A stretch of DNA of 64,000 bases from contig NC_083560.1 of assembly GCF_019925205.1 (NCBI RefSeq), positions 125,027,062 through 125,091,061 of the forward strand. Reading direction: 5' to 3'. Positions 1 to 13,597 of the stretch are shown in pieces; the stretch's first letter is position 1, and every line of letters begins with the position of its first letter. This DNA comes from Metopolophium dirhodum (taxonomy: Eukaryota; Arthropoda; Insecta; Hemiptera; Aphididae). The notes under the pieces were generated by a model. The model was not told the DNA's origin, searched no databases, and worked only from the letters and a program-made list of their open reading frames with translations. The position numbers and the translations under genes were made by a program.

Positions 1-39
1 TATATTATTCGATTAAATTCTTTCACGTTTCCATTACAG

Positions 40-95
40 TGTCGACGAGGAAGTGGATGAGGGGCAAATATAACATCATTGTCGAGGAATGGTAA
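40..95 (+). CDS. Candidate terminal coding exon at the left edge
   Basis: A good splice acceptor (pyrimidine-rich tract at 17-34 ending TTACAG at 34-39) is followed by sequence less AT-rich than its surroundings. Two frames stay open: one ends at TAA 71-73 and reads VDEEVDEGQI, the other ends at TAA 93-95 and reads STRKWMRGKYNIIVEEW. Either would make a short last exon whose upstream exons lie outside the window. No domain is recognisable and I cannot choose the frame. A very similar acceptor word (CCATTACAG|TG) recurs at 1,621-1,631. An acceptor plus a short open frame can arise by chance, so this is only a candidate. Confidence 0.25.
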
Positions 96-832
96 AGCCA
101 CCGTGAAAATAATGACAACGCGTCTATACTTTATGCCCACGACTTTGACAATTCAATATGACTTACCTACCTATATACATAAATTAAATTTAAATTACAA
201 TACGATACAATAATTTTGTTCTGTGCTAACGGTAAACATTATTGTGCGTTTTAAATGGAGTGAATATTATACAACGGATTATAATATATAATTTTCATAA
301 ACGCGAAGGAGCTGTGCACATATTCGACGAACCACCTGCAATTATTGTCATTTCGATTAACATAATATCATAAATAACAATAATATGTAACGGTTTTATA
401 CGGTGAGACGAAATATTAATATATCGCACACTTGACATACGACATTCCATAAAAAAATACATAATAATAATGTAAGCAGCCTAATAAAAAATATTATCAA
501 TATTTGTGTTCAACGTTTTGAAGTGTGTTAAAATAGAATGCTACAGTCATAACTCGCGTAAGTGTAACGTACAATTTATTATGGTCTACTATACAAGCAG
601 CTACGGTGTATACCTTATATCAATAACCTATATAATATTATAATATATTGTACGTAAGTATATTATCACATACGAGAAGCACGTACAAGCTACGTGTTAC
701 TATACGACAACACCAATTATGTCACAAAGACAATAATATATTCGGCTATAATGGCTGTGTGTCGTTATTTTAAATATTTCCGTCGTCTCACGAGAATAAA
801 ATCTATTTATTATATTATTAAAAATATATTAA
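96..832. other. AT-rich noncoding stretch
   Basis: Dense in ATA/AAT words with stops in all frames. The only open frame (from 694) is AT-rich, has no recognisable motif, and runs into a transposon end at 836, so it is not called as a gene. Confidence 0.7.
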
Positions 833-835
833 AGA

Positions 836-890
836 GGACGCCACACCTGCATTTGTTGTCTCCGTATCACAAGCGTACAACATAGGTGGC
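836..890 (+). mobile_element. Solo end of the foldback MITE family
   Basis: The start GAGGACGCCACACC, then TTGTTGTCTCCG and GTACAACATAGG, matches both terminal arms of the complete foldback element at 13,598-14,007 with a few substitutions. The match stops after about 55 bp and no opposite end is visible nearby, so this is a decayed or truncated copy. It shows the family is interspersed in this genome. Confidence 0.7.
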
Positions 891-1029
891 CAATTTGCGT
901 ACGGTAGATACAATTTTGTAGCGGTGACATGAATAATGTAAAAAAATTTGGTAAGTACCCACTGAAACTTAGCGGTAAGAATAGACCTATATCTATGTCT
1001 ATGCGTTGGGTTTTTACGATAATATTTTA

Positions 1030-1500
1030 AATTTCAAGCCTGCAGCTTATCGCTTTTTTAGAGAAGTACAACTACTTCAATCTTCAACTTAGGGGTTAAT
1101 TTTTTTTCACATTTAATTTTCAATACTTTTCTCAATAATTGGGGAAAAACAATATTGTAAAAAACTGGAATTTTCACTCAAAAACAGTTTTTGATAGATT
1201 TTCCTATTTTATTGTAATTTCAAAACGAATAATCATAGTTACCAAATATAATATTAGCATTTTCTGTACATAGTATAATTTTCAAAATATTTTGACTCTT
1301 TTTTAAACTATTTATAAACATTCAAAATTTTCAATTTCTTTTTTTTTTGTTTTTTCATAGATGCCTATAAAAAAGTTTAAGCGATTGGTCAAAATACTTA
1401 AAAATGTAATATATTCCTCATAAGTTGTTGATAATGGAATTAAAAAAAACTTCACTGTAAATCTACGATAATTTTATATGAGCTTTTGAACTAAAATCAA
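1030..1500 (+). repeat. Interspersed AT-rich repeat, copy 1
   Basis: The stretch aligns by eye, with gaps, to 20,990-21,340. Shared words include AATACTTTTC, AAAAACTGGAATTTT, a CAGTTTTT tract, and near the end TTGGTCAAAA followed after a short gap by ATTCCTCAT. The order of landmarks is the same in both copies, which supports common descent rather than shared base composition. No open frame survives. The class is unknown; I recall similar sequences being very common in aphid genomes. Confidence 0.6.
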
Positions 1501-4500
1501 CAAAATCATGAATATTTGTATATAATTGTTAGTATACTTACCTTAAATTTTATAATTTAATATTAGGTGACATGTAAGGTTTTCTTAAAAAAATTGTAAG
1601 TAAAGCTTTATCGCACACATCCATTACAGTGACTTAGATAATGGCGAGGTAGGTACACTCGACTTCAACTGTACAGCAGAGCGGTTACCTAGTTGCCCAC
1701 TTACATTGTGTTTATGTATAATATCATGTTATAATAATACATATCATTACTATTATATGCAGTTTATGTAATGATATGAACAGAAACGAGAAGAGGAAAA
1801 AGTCCAAACTGAAAAATACGTTACAAGGTTGACTATGCGTGACATATGTATTGGCCAAAAAAACAAAAAAAATATTATAATAATGTCATTCCGGTCCGTT
1901 CTCGGACCAATGGGAATCGTATTCGACGGGTAACCTAAATACGGTGTACGGTTGTCGGTCTCGTGCCACAAACGTGGTATAATATAGAGAGGTACCAACT
2001 ATTATTATTACGATGCCCAAAAACGGCCGCCGTAGTCACATTATAATAAATTCCGCGACTGCTTCAGCGGTGATTTAATATTCTCGACGAACAACATTCG
2101 AATTTGCTCGCCATTTTTTGTGCGCCTGTTCCCAGAACGAGTGTGGCGGAAAACAAACTAGTTGCTCGAAATGTATTCGTGAATTTAATCTAGATGATAA
2201 TATAATATAATATTTATGCTGTCCAATCGCGGTCAAAGTTCAATTTCGTTTGGACATTGCACGAACCCGTTTGGCCGATTCGTTTTTGGGCCGATCTTCT
2301 ATTATTGCATATTTTATGTATCCTTTAAACCACCGTTATGCAAGTGTACCATGCACTTACCAGCTCCTAATCACTGTTAATTGTTATATGGCTTACGCTA
2401 AATGTTTACGATATACTTATAATAATTATAACTGTTTTATTATGTACCATCGTAATAATCGTATTACTGCACAGTGTTTCGAACCACGCCCAATGCATAG
2501 ACAAAACGTATATTTGCATGCAAAAATAAACCGTATGGTTCATGTCGAATGTACATTCAAATAATAAATTATGAAATACAAAACCGATACATCAAATACT
2601 CAAAAATAGTGTTATGGGTGAATTTATTCTAATATTTTGTCATACATAAACCATTAAATAGAATTTTGCGTGAACGTGTTTTGCCTATATGTTGCGCACG
2701 TGGGTCGAAATGAAAAAACGCAATAACAGTGCGCTGACATCATCTTAACACAATACTATGGAGAAATGATTAATTGGTCGTTTGATCTTTGCCGTGTTTT
2801 ACAAATCTGTTGAACTCAAAATTATTATTATGTAAATCAAAAAAATTCCTAACGCAGTATCAACAAATCAAATAATTTTCTTGTCTTGGCTAAATATTTA
2901 AATATACAAAATGAAAATATGCTTAGTATACAAATTTCAAATACTTTTATGCTCGGAGAGATCGTTAACTTAGGGAGGTTCAGGTGAACTTGGGACCAAG
3001 TGAACGAATTATCCATACAGGCGTATTTGAACCTATTATTGCAGTGGACTAGGTATACTAGGTACTTATTGTTATTAATTTAGTGATCGGATTACTAAAT
3101 ATGCGTTAAAAGTCGTAAATTATGCAAATCTATTACTTAAAAAAAAATACAAAAATATGCACTTGAAAAAAAAATATATTAACAACTTATTATTGTGTTA
3201 TTGATCGTGTTCTTATACGATTAATTGGTACCTACGTCTTAAATTGTGACAATAAAATATCATATTGTGATACATACAAAAAAAATATTTAATTATAAGA
3301 TGGATAGATCGTTGTCGAGTTTTCAAACAATTATATTATTATAATATGGTGTTATAGCTATATGGACTTGCGGTTAACTTTCGGAGCACTCCTTGGCTAC
3401 GCCGAAAATAATACATTTAAAGCGCCGATCATTAATAATTGTTTGATAATGATTTTTTTTTCGATCATAAGACGTCATGCAGACACGCATTTATAAATGT
3501 AAAACTGAAAACCTACCTGAAAAAAAATGAATAAAAAAAGAATAAACCCATTTAAACCATTTAACGACTGGTTATTATATCTTTCAAAAGGGCTCCATGC
3601 CTTTCCCCCACACACGAACTTTTCAAGGTATTAAACGATTTTATCTGCGGCCCTACCTGTAGGTACCTATTAACTATAATAATATTATAACACAGTAACA
3701 GCGACACACGCGCGCGCCTCGACCTTAGCGCATAAATTAAATTATTTTTATCTTAAAACTTATTGTTGGCTCGGTTGTCGATTGTTTTCGTCTCACACAG
3801 TCCAATTAATAATATATGGTATGCTATTATACATATGACGTAGCACAAGATCAGCATATATATAAATGTTCCGTACCTATAACAAGCTGTGTGTTACAGT
3901 TTTAGAAATAATCGACGAACAATCATATTATATTTTCACCTCTTTAACATGCGGACAAAAGGAAAACTTTCCGATCGATCTCAATTGTGACCAAATGCCC
4001 ACTGCAATGCACCGAAGCACGAAAAATCTTCATTAACTCAACCCCACTCCGACATGACGCACTTAATCCGAAGATACTATAACATATGGAATTATGGAAG
4101 CGATATAAATTATTTTTTCCATAATATAATAAATTAAATTCAAAAATGCTATACCTAGGTACCTATACCTAGATATGTATGTATATAATTGTAAATAATT
4201 TCGTTAATTTCGTTTTTTTTTTTTACTTATAACCGCAGTCTCTATAAACTATAAGTATGCCAATAATCATAGCTGTGCAAGCCACCTTGACAGATAATTA
4301 AAAAATAAATAAATATTTATAAGTAATCCTATAATATTAGTCTGCTCCCGCGTACTTATACAATAATAATAATAATTATTATTATATTTGACCGCAGTGC
4401 ATTAGCCTCTCGCGACGGGTTGCACAATATCTTTCATTCCTCGCATACTATACGAGATGCACTGCGTCCTTATAATAAATTGTTTATCTGTGCTGTGATA

Positions 4501-6859
4501 GTGCCGCCAATAATAATTATTAGTCGTGTGATTAAATTTATGTCTTGTGTACTTATACAAGCGCCCGATCTATTATCAGTCTGATGTGTAAGCAAAACAT
4601 ATAGACAATTTACGTATAACGTATGCCTAATTATGGATGTTATGCAATATGCATATTATAGTATAGTAATGATTTTTATTTTTAGAATAAATTGACCTAT
4701 ATTTAATGATCAGATACAATATTGTATAATATATATGCGATCCAAGTCTTATACGTTACCTAGTTGCATTTCAAAACGATTCGTATCATAATATATTAAA
4801 TTATATTATAATACATGTTATATATATGTAAGTAGTAAGTACCTATTATTATTAGAATGTAATAGGCATACGCAATAATATAAAAGATATATAATATAGT
4901 GAAGTCGGTTATTAAAATAAAAAACATTGTAAAAAACCAACTAGAGATCTTGGATAGGATAATATTATGCGTTCACGTCTATAGATTTAATTCAATATTT
5001 TAGTCTACATTGTGAAGAATTACGAAACAGTATCGGATATGCACTCATTAATAAGTTTGAAAATATTGGATTTATTCGAATACGATATTAAAGTTTTGGA
5101 TTATAATAGATTCGAACAAACGCTTTTTCAAGTACTGCCTATTAAAATATTCACTATTTAAGTCAATGGTCATTCAAATTTTGGTTGGTCGGGGCACACA
5201 CACCTGTAGTGTCATTTCAATTTTTACTTGACATTTTACCTTTGTCAATTTTTTTACCACCCCTTTCACAATATAATATTATTCCCCTCTCATAGTTTTT
5301 GATTTTTACAATATAGGTAATTCTCCTGTCTCCGCAATGCCTGTCTCATACAACTAGCGATTTAGCAACTGCCATCATTCGATATTTCTCGCCAATAATA
5401 TTATATTATATCGTCTGTATAATATTAAATACTTAAAAAATTATGAATCTGTCAATAAAATACTATACTTACAAAACGACGGACAACAGTTATTAAAAAC
5501 TACAAAATAATTTTAATTCTGAATATTAATTTATTGTTTATACATATCATTTTGTTATCAATTTTTTTTATCCTTTTTAGAAAACGCCATTCGATTCAGC
5601 CAATATCATAAGGTCTCAACGATCGACTCAGTGGGTGAAACGCGCTTCTGTCAAAAACAGTTTGGAAACTATAATGATTTAAATACATTTTTAGGCAATA
5701 TACTTTATTCTGTGCTAAGTATGTGTCTTTAAAACTACCAACATGTATTGTGCAACGAAATTTGAAAACTATCGTGAATATTATACATAAATATACAGCA
5801 ATAACCTTCGATGATGACAATTTAAGTAAATAAATTTTATTTAAAGTTTTCATTCTAGGTGGAAATATAATTTTAACCCAATTGTATCATATTTTATTCA
5901 TAAAATAAATGATTACATTTTTAACCATTACGTCATGATTCCCAAAAAAACGTGTAATATTTTTTTTTAACTCTTTGTACCCCCTCCCCCCAACACACCC
6001 TATAATGATAAAAAGAACGGAACGTACAACATTTCAAGGGGGACATCATAATTATTTTTGTTCTATGAACAGTACCTATACATTTATTTAATATATAATA
6101 TTATATTGTATTGTATCGACTTGATAAAATGTTATCCAGTTCATGCGTGGGAAACAATTTTTTTCCACTAGTAAAATATTTAAAAATGTTATGAAGTAGG
6201 TTGTCTTTTCAATGTATACACGCAATATCAAACTTCAGTAATTTTTTTTATCAAATGTCTTTTAAAATATAATTTTATATAATTATGCTACCAGTCAGTA
6301 CCTGCAGAGTGGTTGTATAACGAATAATACATAAATCATACTAATACTATCATATTTCAGTCTTTATAAAAATTTAGAATAAGTTACTAGGTACCTATTT
6401 TATTTTTTAAATTTAATATTTCATGTTTTTTTTCCACCATCAATAACTGGTTTCGAACAAGATTTTATAAAATTGGTTTTTTGCAAACTATAACTGGTGT
6501 TACTATTGTAGGTACATTCGAAAATACTTTTTGTTTTAGTGCTTTACGAATTGCCAACTCTATTTTTGGTCAATCAGTTCATAATATACTATAGTCCATA
6601 TATAGTAATATTTTTCGAAAAAAATAACATCGAATAATAATTATTAAATAACTGTTTAAGTAACTTTAATCTCTATACTGTTAATCTCTATACTGGCAAA
6701 AGCAAATTGTGGAGGAAAAACGATTCACATAGTATAATGTCGAGACTAAACACGTCGTTTAACGATAATTTTAAATAATTGTTATATTTGCATTAGTACT
6801 CGGCAGAGACCTGTATGGAATAAATATAAAAAGTAAAACTGCATCGGCATAATAACTGC
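1501..6859. other. AT-rich noncoding stretch
   Basis: No convincing gene. At 1,630 a TTACAG acceptor is followed by an open frame starting DLDNGEVGTLDFNCTAERL, but the frame then runs into AT-rich sequence and has no other support. The frame at 2,250-2,564 has no recognisable motif. TAGGTACCTA-type words occur at about 3,225, 3,661, 4,150 and 6,390. Several short poly-A and poly-T runs are present. Confidence 0.6.
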
Positions 6860-8440
6860 ACGTAAGTGGCAAAACGCCCCGGCGGTGGGAGGGGGTAGGG
6901 GGGCTGTATAATGCCCCCTGTTGCGTTTCACACCGCGTTCAAGACTTAGTGTTGAACGACCTGTAGAATAATCAACGAAAACGGGCCGCAAACCGCCACG
7001 CACTGCGCGGTAACTGCGGTAACCCGCTAGCGTTATTGGACCGCGCACACGATATCAATAATAACAGTATGGTTATGCCTCTATTAATATTATATTTTGG
7101 CGTCGGCCGAGGTCACCGCGGCCTAGAACTTGCGGGGGAGAGGTCACGGCGGCGGCGTTTCCCCCCGCCCCCACCGAAAAACAATGTCAAGGACTGGGTC
7201 GGCGGCGGCGGCAGGAGATACCGGTCTTATTTTATTATTACGACCGTCGCCGTCGGTATTTATAATGCGTTTTTTTTTTCGCGGCCGCCGCCACAGCCGT
7301 TCACCTCGCCGATCGGTCCGTCGCGGCGAATGTCGGTCAGCAGCAATATAGCAGCCACGACGACGGTGTGCAGAGTCGTCGGCGGCGGGCGATCGGAGGA
7401 GGGAAAAAAATTAATAAACAGACACAGAAATAGAATGAGAAAAGTAGGAACGCCGTAGGTAGTAGAGTACGACGGTACCGCGACAATGCCTACGCGCGTA
7501 TTATTATTATTATTATTATTATTGTTCGTCGGGCTCATTTTTTATCTATTTTTTTTTTTTTAACAATAATATGACGCGCGACACATAATAGGTATATTAT
7601 TATTATTATTATTATTATTGTCTTGTCTCGCCGTTTCCCTCCGAGTCCCCGCCGACGTGTGTCTGTGCGGCGGGAGTGAGACGTCCGCCGTGGCCCGCTC
7701 CGCTTCCGGGTGCGCTGGCCGGTAGTGCTGCGCCTCCGCCGTCGTGCCACCGCGGCGCTTTCGTAACAACTTGTGATAATGACGACGACGATGACGATGA
7801 CGACAACCGTGATTATATTATTATAAATAATAATAATAATAATAATGATAAATATAGAACGAAAATTCAATGACAAACGATGACAATCGCGGGACGTTCG
7901 GTAAAAAAGAAAACCTCTATTCGATACCGTTTCAAGTGGGTACCTATAATATTATCTGTCCCATTCGACCAACCGCTGCGACGGCGTTCTCGATCTTTGC
8001 AAATCTGCAGTGACCCAATTTCGGGTCGTGAATAATATTTCACCTGTCGCCCCGACGTCCGTTGTTTTTTCAGTACATTATATTATTATTTTGTAGACTA
8101 TACGATCATAGTATTATATAATATTATTATTATTATTATGATATGCGAAACAAACCGCCGTGTGCAAGTTCATGGCGATCATAAATCGGTACGAGTTTAA
8201 TTTTTTTAAATGTTTTTTTCCGCGAACACTCGCTGAAGCGTTAGATATAGTACTCTCAACAGTTATACATAATATAATAATATTAATTCTCCGAGAAAAA
8301 TTTCTGATCAGAATCGTTTTTCACGCCACAGCCCTATAACCACTGTAAGTTGTGGTTGTAAATCCTTTTTGTATCCTAATATACCTAATATCCGTCGGCC
8401 TATCCGGCGTTTTAACCGAGATTTTCAAGCGAAATATCGA
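6860..8440 (+). promoter_or_regulatory. CpG-rich, triplet-rich pocket; likely promoter/5'UTR
   Basis: Base composition changes abruptly from AT-rich to CpG-rich with many CGG/CCG, GTC and GAC triplets. Short tandem tracts are present: TTA (7,501-7,522 and about 7,594-7,619), GAC/GAT (about 7,780-7,805) and AAT (about 7,827-7,846). Open frames here on both strands give only poly-Arg, poly-Asn or poly-Ile, so they are products of the repeats, not proteins. In insects such a patch in AT-rich DNA usually marks transcription-start and 5'UTR sequence. The plus strand is proposed only because a plausible first coding exon follows at 8,447. No clear TATA/Inr pair was identified. Confidence 0.45.
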
Positions 8441-8446
8441 AGCAAA

Positions 8447-8466
8447 ATGATGTGCTTCTTCCGCAG
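8447..8466 (+). CDS. Candidate first coding exon (MMCFFR...)
   Basis: Tandem start codons preceded by GAAGCAAA give M-M-C-F-F-R and end in CGCAG|GTAATT, a close match to a 5' splice donor. Without splicing the frame soon runs into AT-rich sequence. The position immediately downstream of the CpG-rich pocket is where a first coding exon would be expected. The protein is not recognisable from six residues and no second exon was found. A donor-like word after an ATG can occur by chance. Confidence 0.3.
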
Positions 8467-8469
8467 GTA

Positions 8470-11400
8470 ATTTTATTTCCAAGAAACGCATGCGACTGAG
8501 AGTGTGTGTAGTTCCCGGTGTGACGAGCTTTATATTTTCGTACTGTAATTTTCATTAATAACATAGCAAACTACCCAAGTACCGCAACCAATATTATTAA
8601 TGGAATTATTAATTCCAAGTAAATAATATTATCATCTCATAGAATATTGTACTATTAATCAATATCGGTGTAAAAAATAACTAAATAATTTCGATAACAG
8701 TTAACAAACATTATTTTAACTGTTTTTCATGCAAGATATTATTGTTCAAAAATATTCTGCTTCAGAGTTCATAAAATATTATAGATATAGCCATGGCCAA
8801 CTCGAAACCGTGTAAGAACCTATAAGGAAATGTCTACAAATTACGACAAAAATGAATAAAATTATAACTTTTTTCCGTGCATAAGTTACATAGGCGTAAT
8901 TTTGGGGTGCTTGCAATTCATATTAGCACCCCCACATTTTTGATAATTTATTGTATATAATAATACATAGGTACCTATCAGAATATAGATAAGTAATAAT
9001 GTATTATGTTATAATTTATTGGTAATTGTTTAATTTTAGATAAATGCGAAGGTGTATGAATGGAGGGGGTGTGGGGGGCAATTATTTGGCCTCAACTGTT
9101 CCCCTTGATTACCGCTGATAAGAGTATAAGACCGTTATGTCGTATCCATATCTTTATTATCTATGCGCAAAAACCTTTCTGTTTCCTTCGAAAGTACACA
9201 AATCAACATTATCACATTATCAGCAACGAATGTCTCTCGCGTTAAAAAATTATATGTCTATCGTTGTACATAGGTATTACTATAACTTTTTGTACTGTCC
9301 ATTATAATATTAACGCTGATGTGTTCCTATTTCGGTGATATTATTATGATTCTTACCCGGCAGCCATAATAACAATATCTATTATAGCTATTATAGGTTA
9401 TACGTCCGATAAAAGAAATCACTGCACTCTCGCCGTAGACATAATATCATATTATAATAATGGGCAGAATAATGACGGTAACAATACAAAATATTATGAT
9501 GCATAGAAATAGAATATAAACTAGATTGATGGCCGTTTGCCCTATAAATGCTGTACCTATTAAATTCTCGTATATTATTACGATGATGTGGAACCGGTAG
9601 CATCGAACTCGAGACATTTTGTTTTGGACAACCACGTCTACCATTATAAGCGCATTTCAAAATTTACAACAAAAAAAAAACAAAGTAGTAACTTTTTTAG
9701 ATATTTAAATTTAATCATATAAGGTATATTTAAACTATTGTTAATTTTTACAATGTTAAAATGTAAAATATTTATTTTTTTTTTGGAAATTTTTATATGC
9801 ACATTACGTATGTAGGTACTTTTCTCAAAATGTAAACATAAATGAAAAAAATAATGAAGTGACCTAATAATATTCAAATCTTTAAATTTGATTACTCTAA
9901 TATTAAAAATGACAGACTAAAATTTGCCATGTGTATACACCAATATAAGATGAAGTCAACACAATATGGTGTAGGTTGTAGGTACAAATAAGGCACATTT
10001 AGGTACGTCTTATATTTGAAATATTGTAGCTGAGGTAACTTTGTATTTTTGAACGGTTCTTATTATTATGCGTAATTCGATTGATTAATAATTATATATT
10101 AGGGTGCCTATCGTAGTCGATCGAATCATAAAATAAAAACATTAAACTGTTAAACGTTTTTTAGCCATGTAGCCCGTTTTATTTGTGGTTGGTGATCTTA
10201 GACATAGTATTCTTTCATCATACCATTTATTTAGATTAAAATGTAGCTATAATTTTATAATAGTTTCCATACCTATTGAGATAAACTCTTTAAAAATATT
10301 TAATACTCACGATTTCAACCCGTATAGGAGAACATAACATGTTATAACATGTGTACGAACTAGCACGACCTACCTATTTTAATTGGCGCTAAAAGATAAT
10401 AATGTAGTAACAATATTATAAAATTAAAAAATATATTAATTTACTAATAATATTATAATAACGAATAATTATCATGATAATATTAAATGTCATATTATTA
10501 GTGTGACAAACATTTTTAATATCAACGTCGCTCGTCGTGTAAACAGATAAATTATTTTTTTCCAACCAACGATCACGTACGCATTTCAGTGTTATCGTTT
10601 CCGCAAAAATAAAAAAAAAAGGTTTGGTTTTTGTTTCCGAAAAATTTAGTTCTTCCTAAATTATACTTTGATGATCATTTAAAATTACTTTGCAGGAACG
10701 ACCACGAAAATATGGTACTCATTCACCACATATGATACCTATATAATTTAATAATCAATACGACGAATAGTTCGTAAGTACTTAAAAAAAAGGCTTATAA
10801 AAACAAATGTATGACAAACTGCATATTGTCAAAGATTTTTCATGTTCGTAATGTTTTATAAAACGTATTTTGTTTATAGTTTGGGAAAACGATGGTGGAA
10901 ATGGGAATGGCCCTTCATTGAATTTTATATATTTTAAAAGTTAAATTGAATGGAATTCCTACTTGAAATTATTTTGTATCACATAAACCTTTTACCTTCG
11001 TATAACTTGACCGACCTATTTATGGGTGCATAATATTATATCGAAAGAAAATGTTTGATTTTGGTTGTTTATTCGATTGCTCCTACATTCAATTGCCAAT
11101 AATTATTGGTCCTCCTCGGCGAGGCTTGCTTGAATCAATTTATTTATTTCACAACATCGCAACACTTTTCGTACAGAATTTTTTTCATCACGCTCATATA
11201 ATTATTATGGTAACTATAATAATGAGAACTTTTTATTATATCGGCCACTTAAAATTGGGCCCGTACGATATGCGGCAACTACAGCATGGCAAGTACCTTT
11301 TTATTATATTATGCACTCGATTTCAATCGATGTAATAATATAGAATGAAGTGAAACTATTCGAGGTCTATACCTTGTACCCGAAAAATGTTGGTAACGAT

Positions 11401-12263
11401 TAAAAACTTGATTTAAGAAACACAGCACCGTCGGAAGCCAATATAGGTACGACAGTTATAATAGTAATAATACGTTGGTACATTTTATTATGTTAATCTA
11501 AAACGGAAGTTTTTAATATATTTTCCTCCCTCTCGTTACGTTGTATAATTTGTATTGCACGACAAAAATTACAATAGTAATAATAGTCTCTAGGACGTGT
11601 TGCTCATGATTGTCGTTTTTCGTTTAAACCGCGATCGATTCTCGCTGTGTTTTTTTTCCACACTATAATATTATATCATATTTTATCAAATATTAACCGA
11701 TTGTACGTCGTGTATTATAGTAGCGTGTTGCCTCGATTTGCGTGCCCCACAAACGATTTTTGAGAAGACGTTTATGCAAATATTTAGCACGTTATTCGCA
11801 TGAATAAAATATACGATCATTTTTAAAACTCGTTCGAAATTAGTTTTTCAAAAAAATTGGAAATGGGCCATAATTATGTGTCTCCTCCAGCTTCCCACTC
11901 GAGTGAAGGATTATATAGATTAATATGATTTACTTCCTTACGGCACAACTGTACGAATTCACTATACGACGTTTCCCCAAAAAACGCAAATTACCTTTTT
12001 TCCTGTTTCCGCCTGCCTTAGCTCTAATCACAAATTTCGGTGGTTTTTTTTTATTTTAATAATTTAATATATAATCAATATTTTTATTTTTTAAAGCGTG
12101 AGCTTTTTATATATGGCTGATGGGAGGGGGGGAGGGGAAACCAAACCAAGTGATTTCCTGAGGGGAGGAGTAGTTGATTGCCGATTGGGCACTTAACTAT
12201 ATAAGCATTATTATTTCACACATTATTACAATAGTCATAATACATTATTATCGCGCACTATTA

Positions 12264-12300
<37 letters not shown>

Positions 12301-12550
12301 CTGTGACTTCTTAATACGACACGGCAATGGGACACGTTTCGTACAGAGTTTTTTTTTTTCCATAATATTAATAATATAATATTATATGTATCGTGGCATC
12401 CCGATTTCGATAGGATACGTCATAATGTGTGCGCGGAACTAAAAAACAAATTCGCTCCGTCATTATTGTAGTTATTACCGTAACGAATGTTTTTTTTTCC
12501 TAAGCATAACCCAAATCACGGTCGACGGTACAATCGTAATAATATTATAA

Positions 12551-12555
<5 letters not shown>
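8470..12555. other. AT-rich noncoding stretch
   Basis: Possible intron or intergenic DNA. Frames at 9,060-9,245, 9,391-9,877 and 11,051-11,335 are AT-rich with no motif. CATAGGCGTAATTTTGGGG at 8,889 resembles a hAT-type element end. A G-rich run lies near 12,122-12,138 and an ATT microsatellite at 12,264-12,299. Confidence 0.6.
12264..12299. repeat. ATT trinucleotide microsatellite
   Basis: About a dozen uninterrupted ATT units. Similar but shorter tracts are scattered throughout the window. Confidence 0.95.

Positions 12556-12595
<40 letters not shown>
12556..12595. repeat. TA dinucleotide microsatellite
   Basis: About twenty uninterrupted TA units, the longest dinucleotide tract in the window. 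It sits just before a slightly GC-richer stretch (12,601-12,830) whose 72-residue open frame has no recognisable motif. Confidence 0.95.
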
Positions 12596-12596
<1 letters not shown>

Positions 12597-13403
12597 CACT
12601 CGGAGTTGCAGCCCGTCCACCACCATAAGAGTAGTATAGCTACCTATTTAGCATATTCAAATAAACAGCGTTTGTACACCACGATTACCGGAGTTATAAA
12701 CACAACCATACCGCGGACGGCCATTGCCAATGAACCGGTTTGGTTAGGTCATGTTTTCCCGACGAGTGGGCATAGCCATACTACGAGCACATTAAATTAC
12801 ACATTTGTTAACCCAGAAAACTAGAAAATGTGAAATTAAAACATCGTTATTGTTTTCATCCCATCGGATTGCGTTCTATCGTGGTATTCGCTATTATACA
12901 ATTAGGTAGGTAGTTACCACCTACTTACGTGTCTTTATCTTTTATTACCATACTGTTCAAATAATAACGATAGTAATAATATGTTCTGTCGGAAGGGAAA
13001 ACGTACCAAAAGTCAGTCATATAATAATATTATACAGCCGTATGATATGTTAGTAATTTAGTCCAATATATAAATTGTAGATTTCTGCCGTTTTTGAAAT
13101 ATTTTGGTCACGGGTTTCTACAAAAGATCCACATAGCACTTATAGTGACCGTTAGGTTCGCCCACAAAAAAGAAGACTAGCAATCATAACCGATTATTTG
13201 GCTCATCGTTTATATGGGCACAATACCATTTTCATCTGTAATACATAACCGTATTCGGACATAAGAAACCATTTAATCATTTCAATAATACATAATATAA
13301 CTTGTCATTTAAAAAATATATAGGTAGATACGTACACGTAAAAATCGTCTTTTGTTAATGATTACGCTTCACGAACATCTACAGTTATTAAAAAACGTAC
13401 CTA

Positions 13404-13569
13404 CAGTGGTGGATTTAAGGGGGGGCAGAGGGGCCTGGGCCCGCTATGGACAATCAGATGTGTTAGTGATGGTGTTATTATGGTGTGGCGTAAACGTATG
13501 AGTAATAAAATAACATAATAAAAAAATATTTTCCCCCTTCTACAAAAAAAAATCCTAGATCTGCCACTG
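13404..13569. mobile_element. hAT-type MITE inserted in the left duplicate
   Basis: The ends are imperfect inverted repeats, CAGTGGTGGATTTAAGG on the left and the complement of CCTAGATCTGCCACTG on the right. The flanks CGTACCTA (13,396-13,403) and CGTACGAA (13,570-13,577) match at 6 of 8 positions, as expected for an 8-bp hAT target duplication. The right duplicate carries the single unoccupied word CGTACCAA at the corresponding place, an independent record of the empty site. The element is 166 bp, has no coding capacity and carries a G-rich run next to the left end. Confidence 0.85.
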
Positions 13570-13597
13570 CGTACGAATAAGTATAACACCTACTTAA

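Noticed and set aside
7036..7876. Several overlapping frames of 62-140 codons on both strands
   Set aside because: They translate triplet repeats (Arg, Asn, Ile, Asp runs) of the CpG-rich pocket and overlap one another on both strands; none has a domain.
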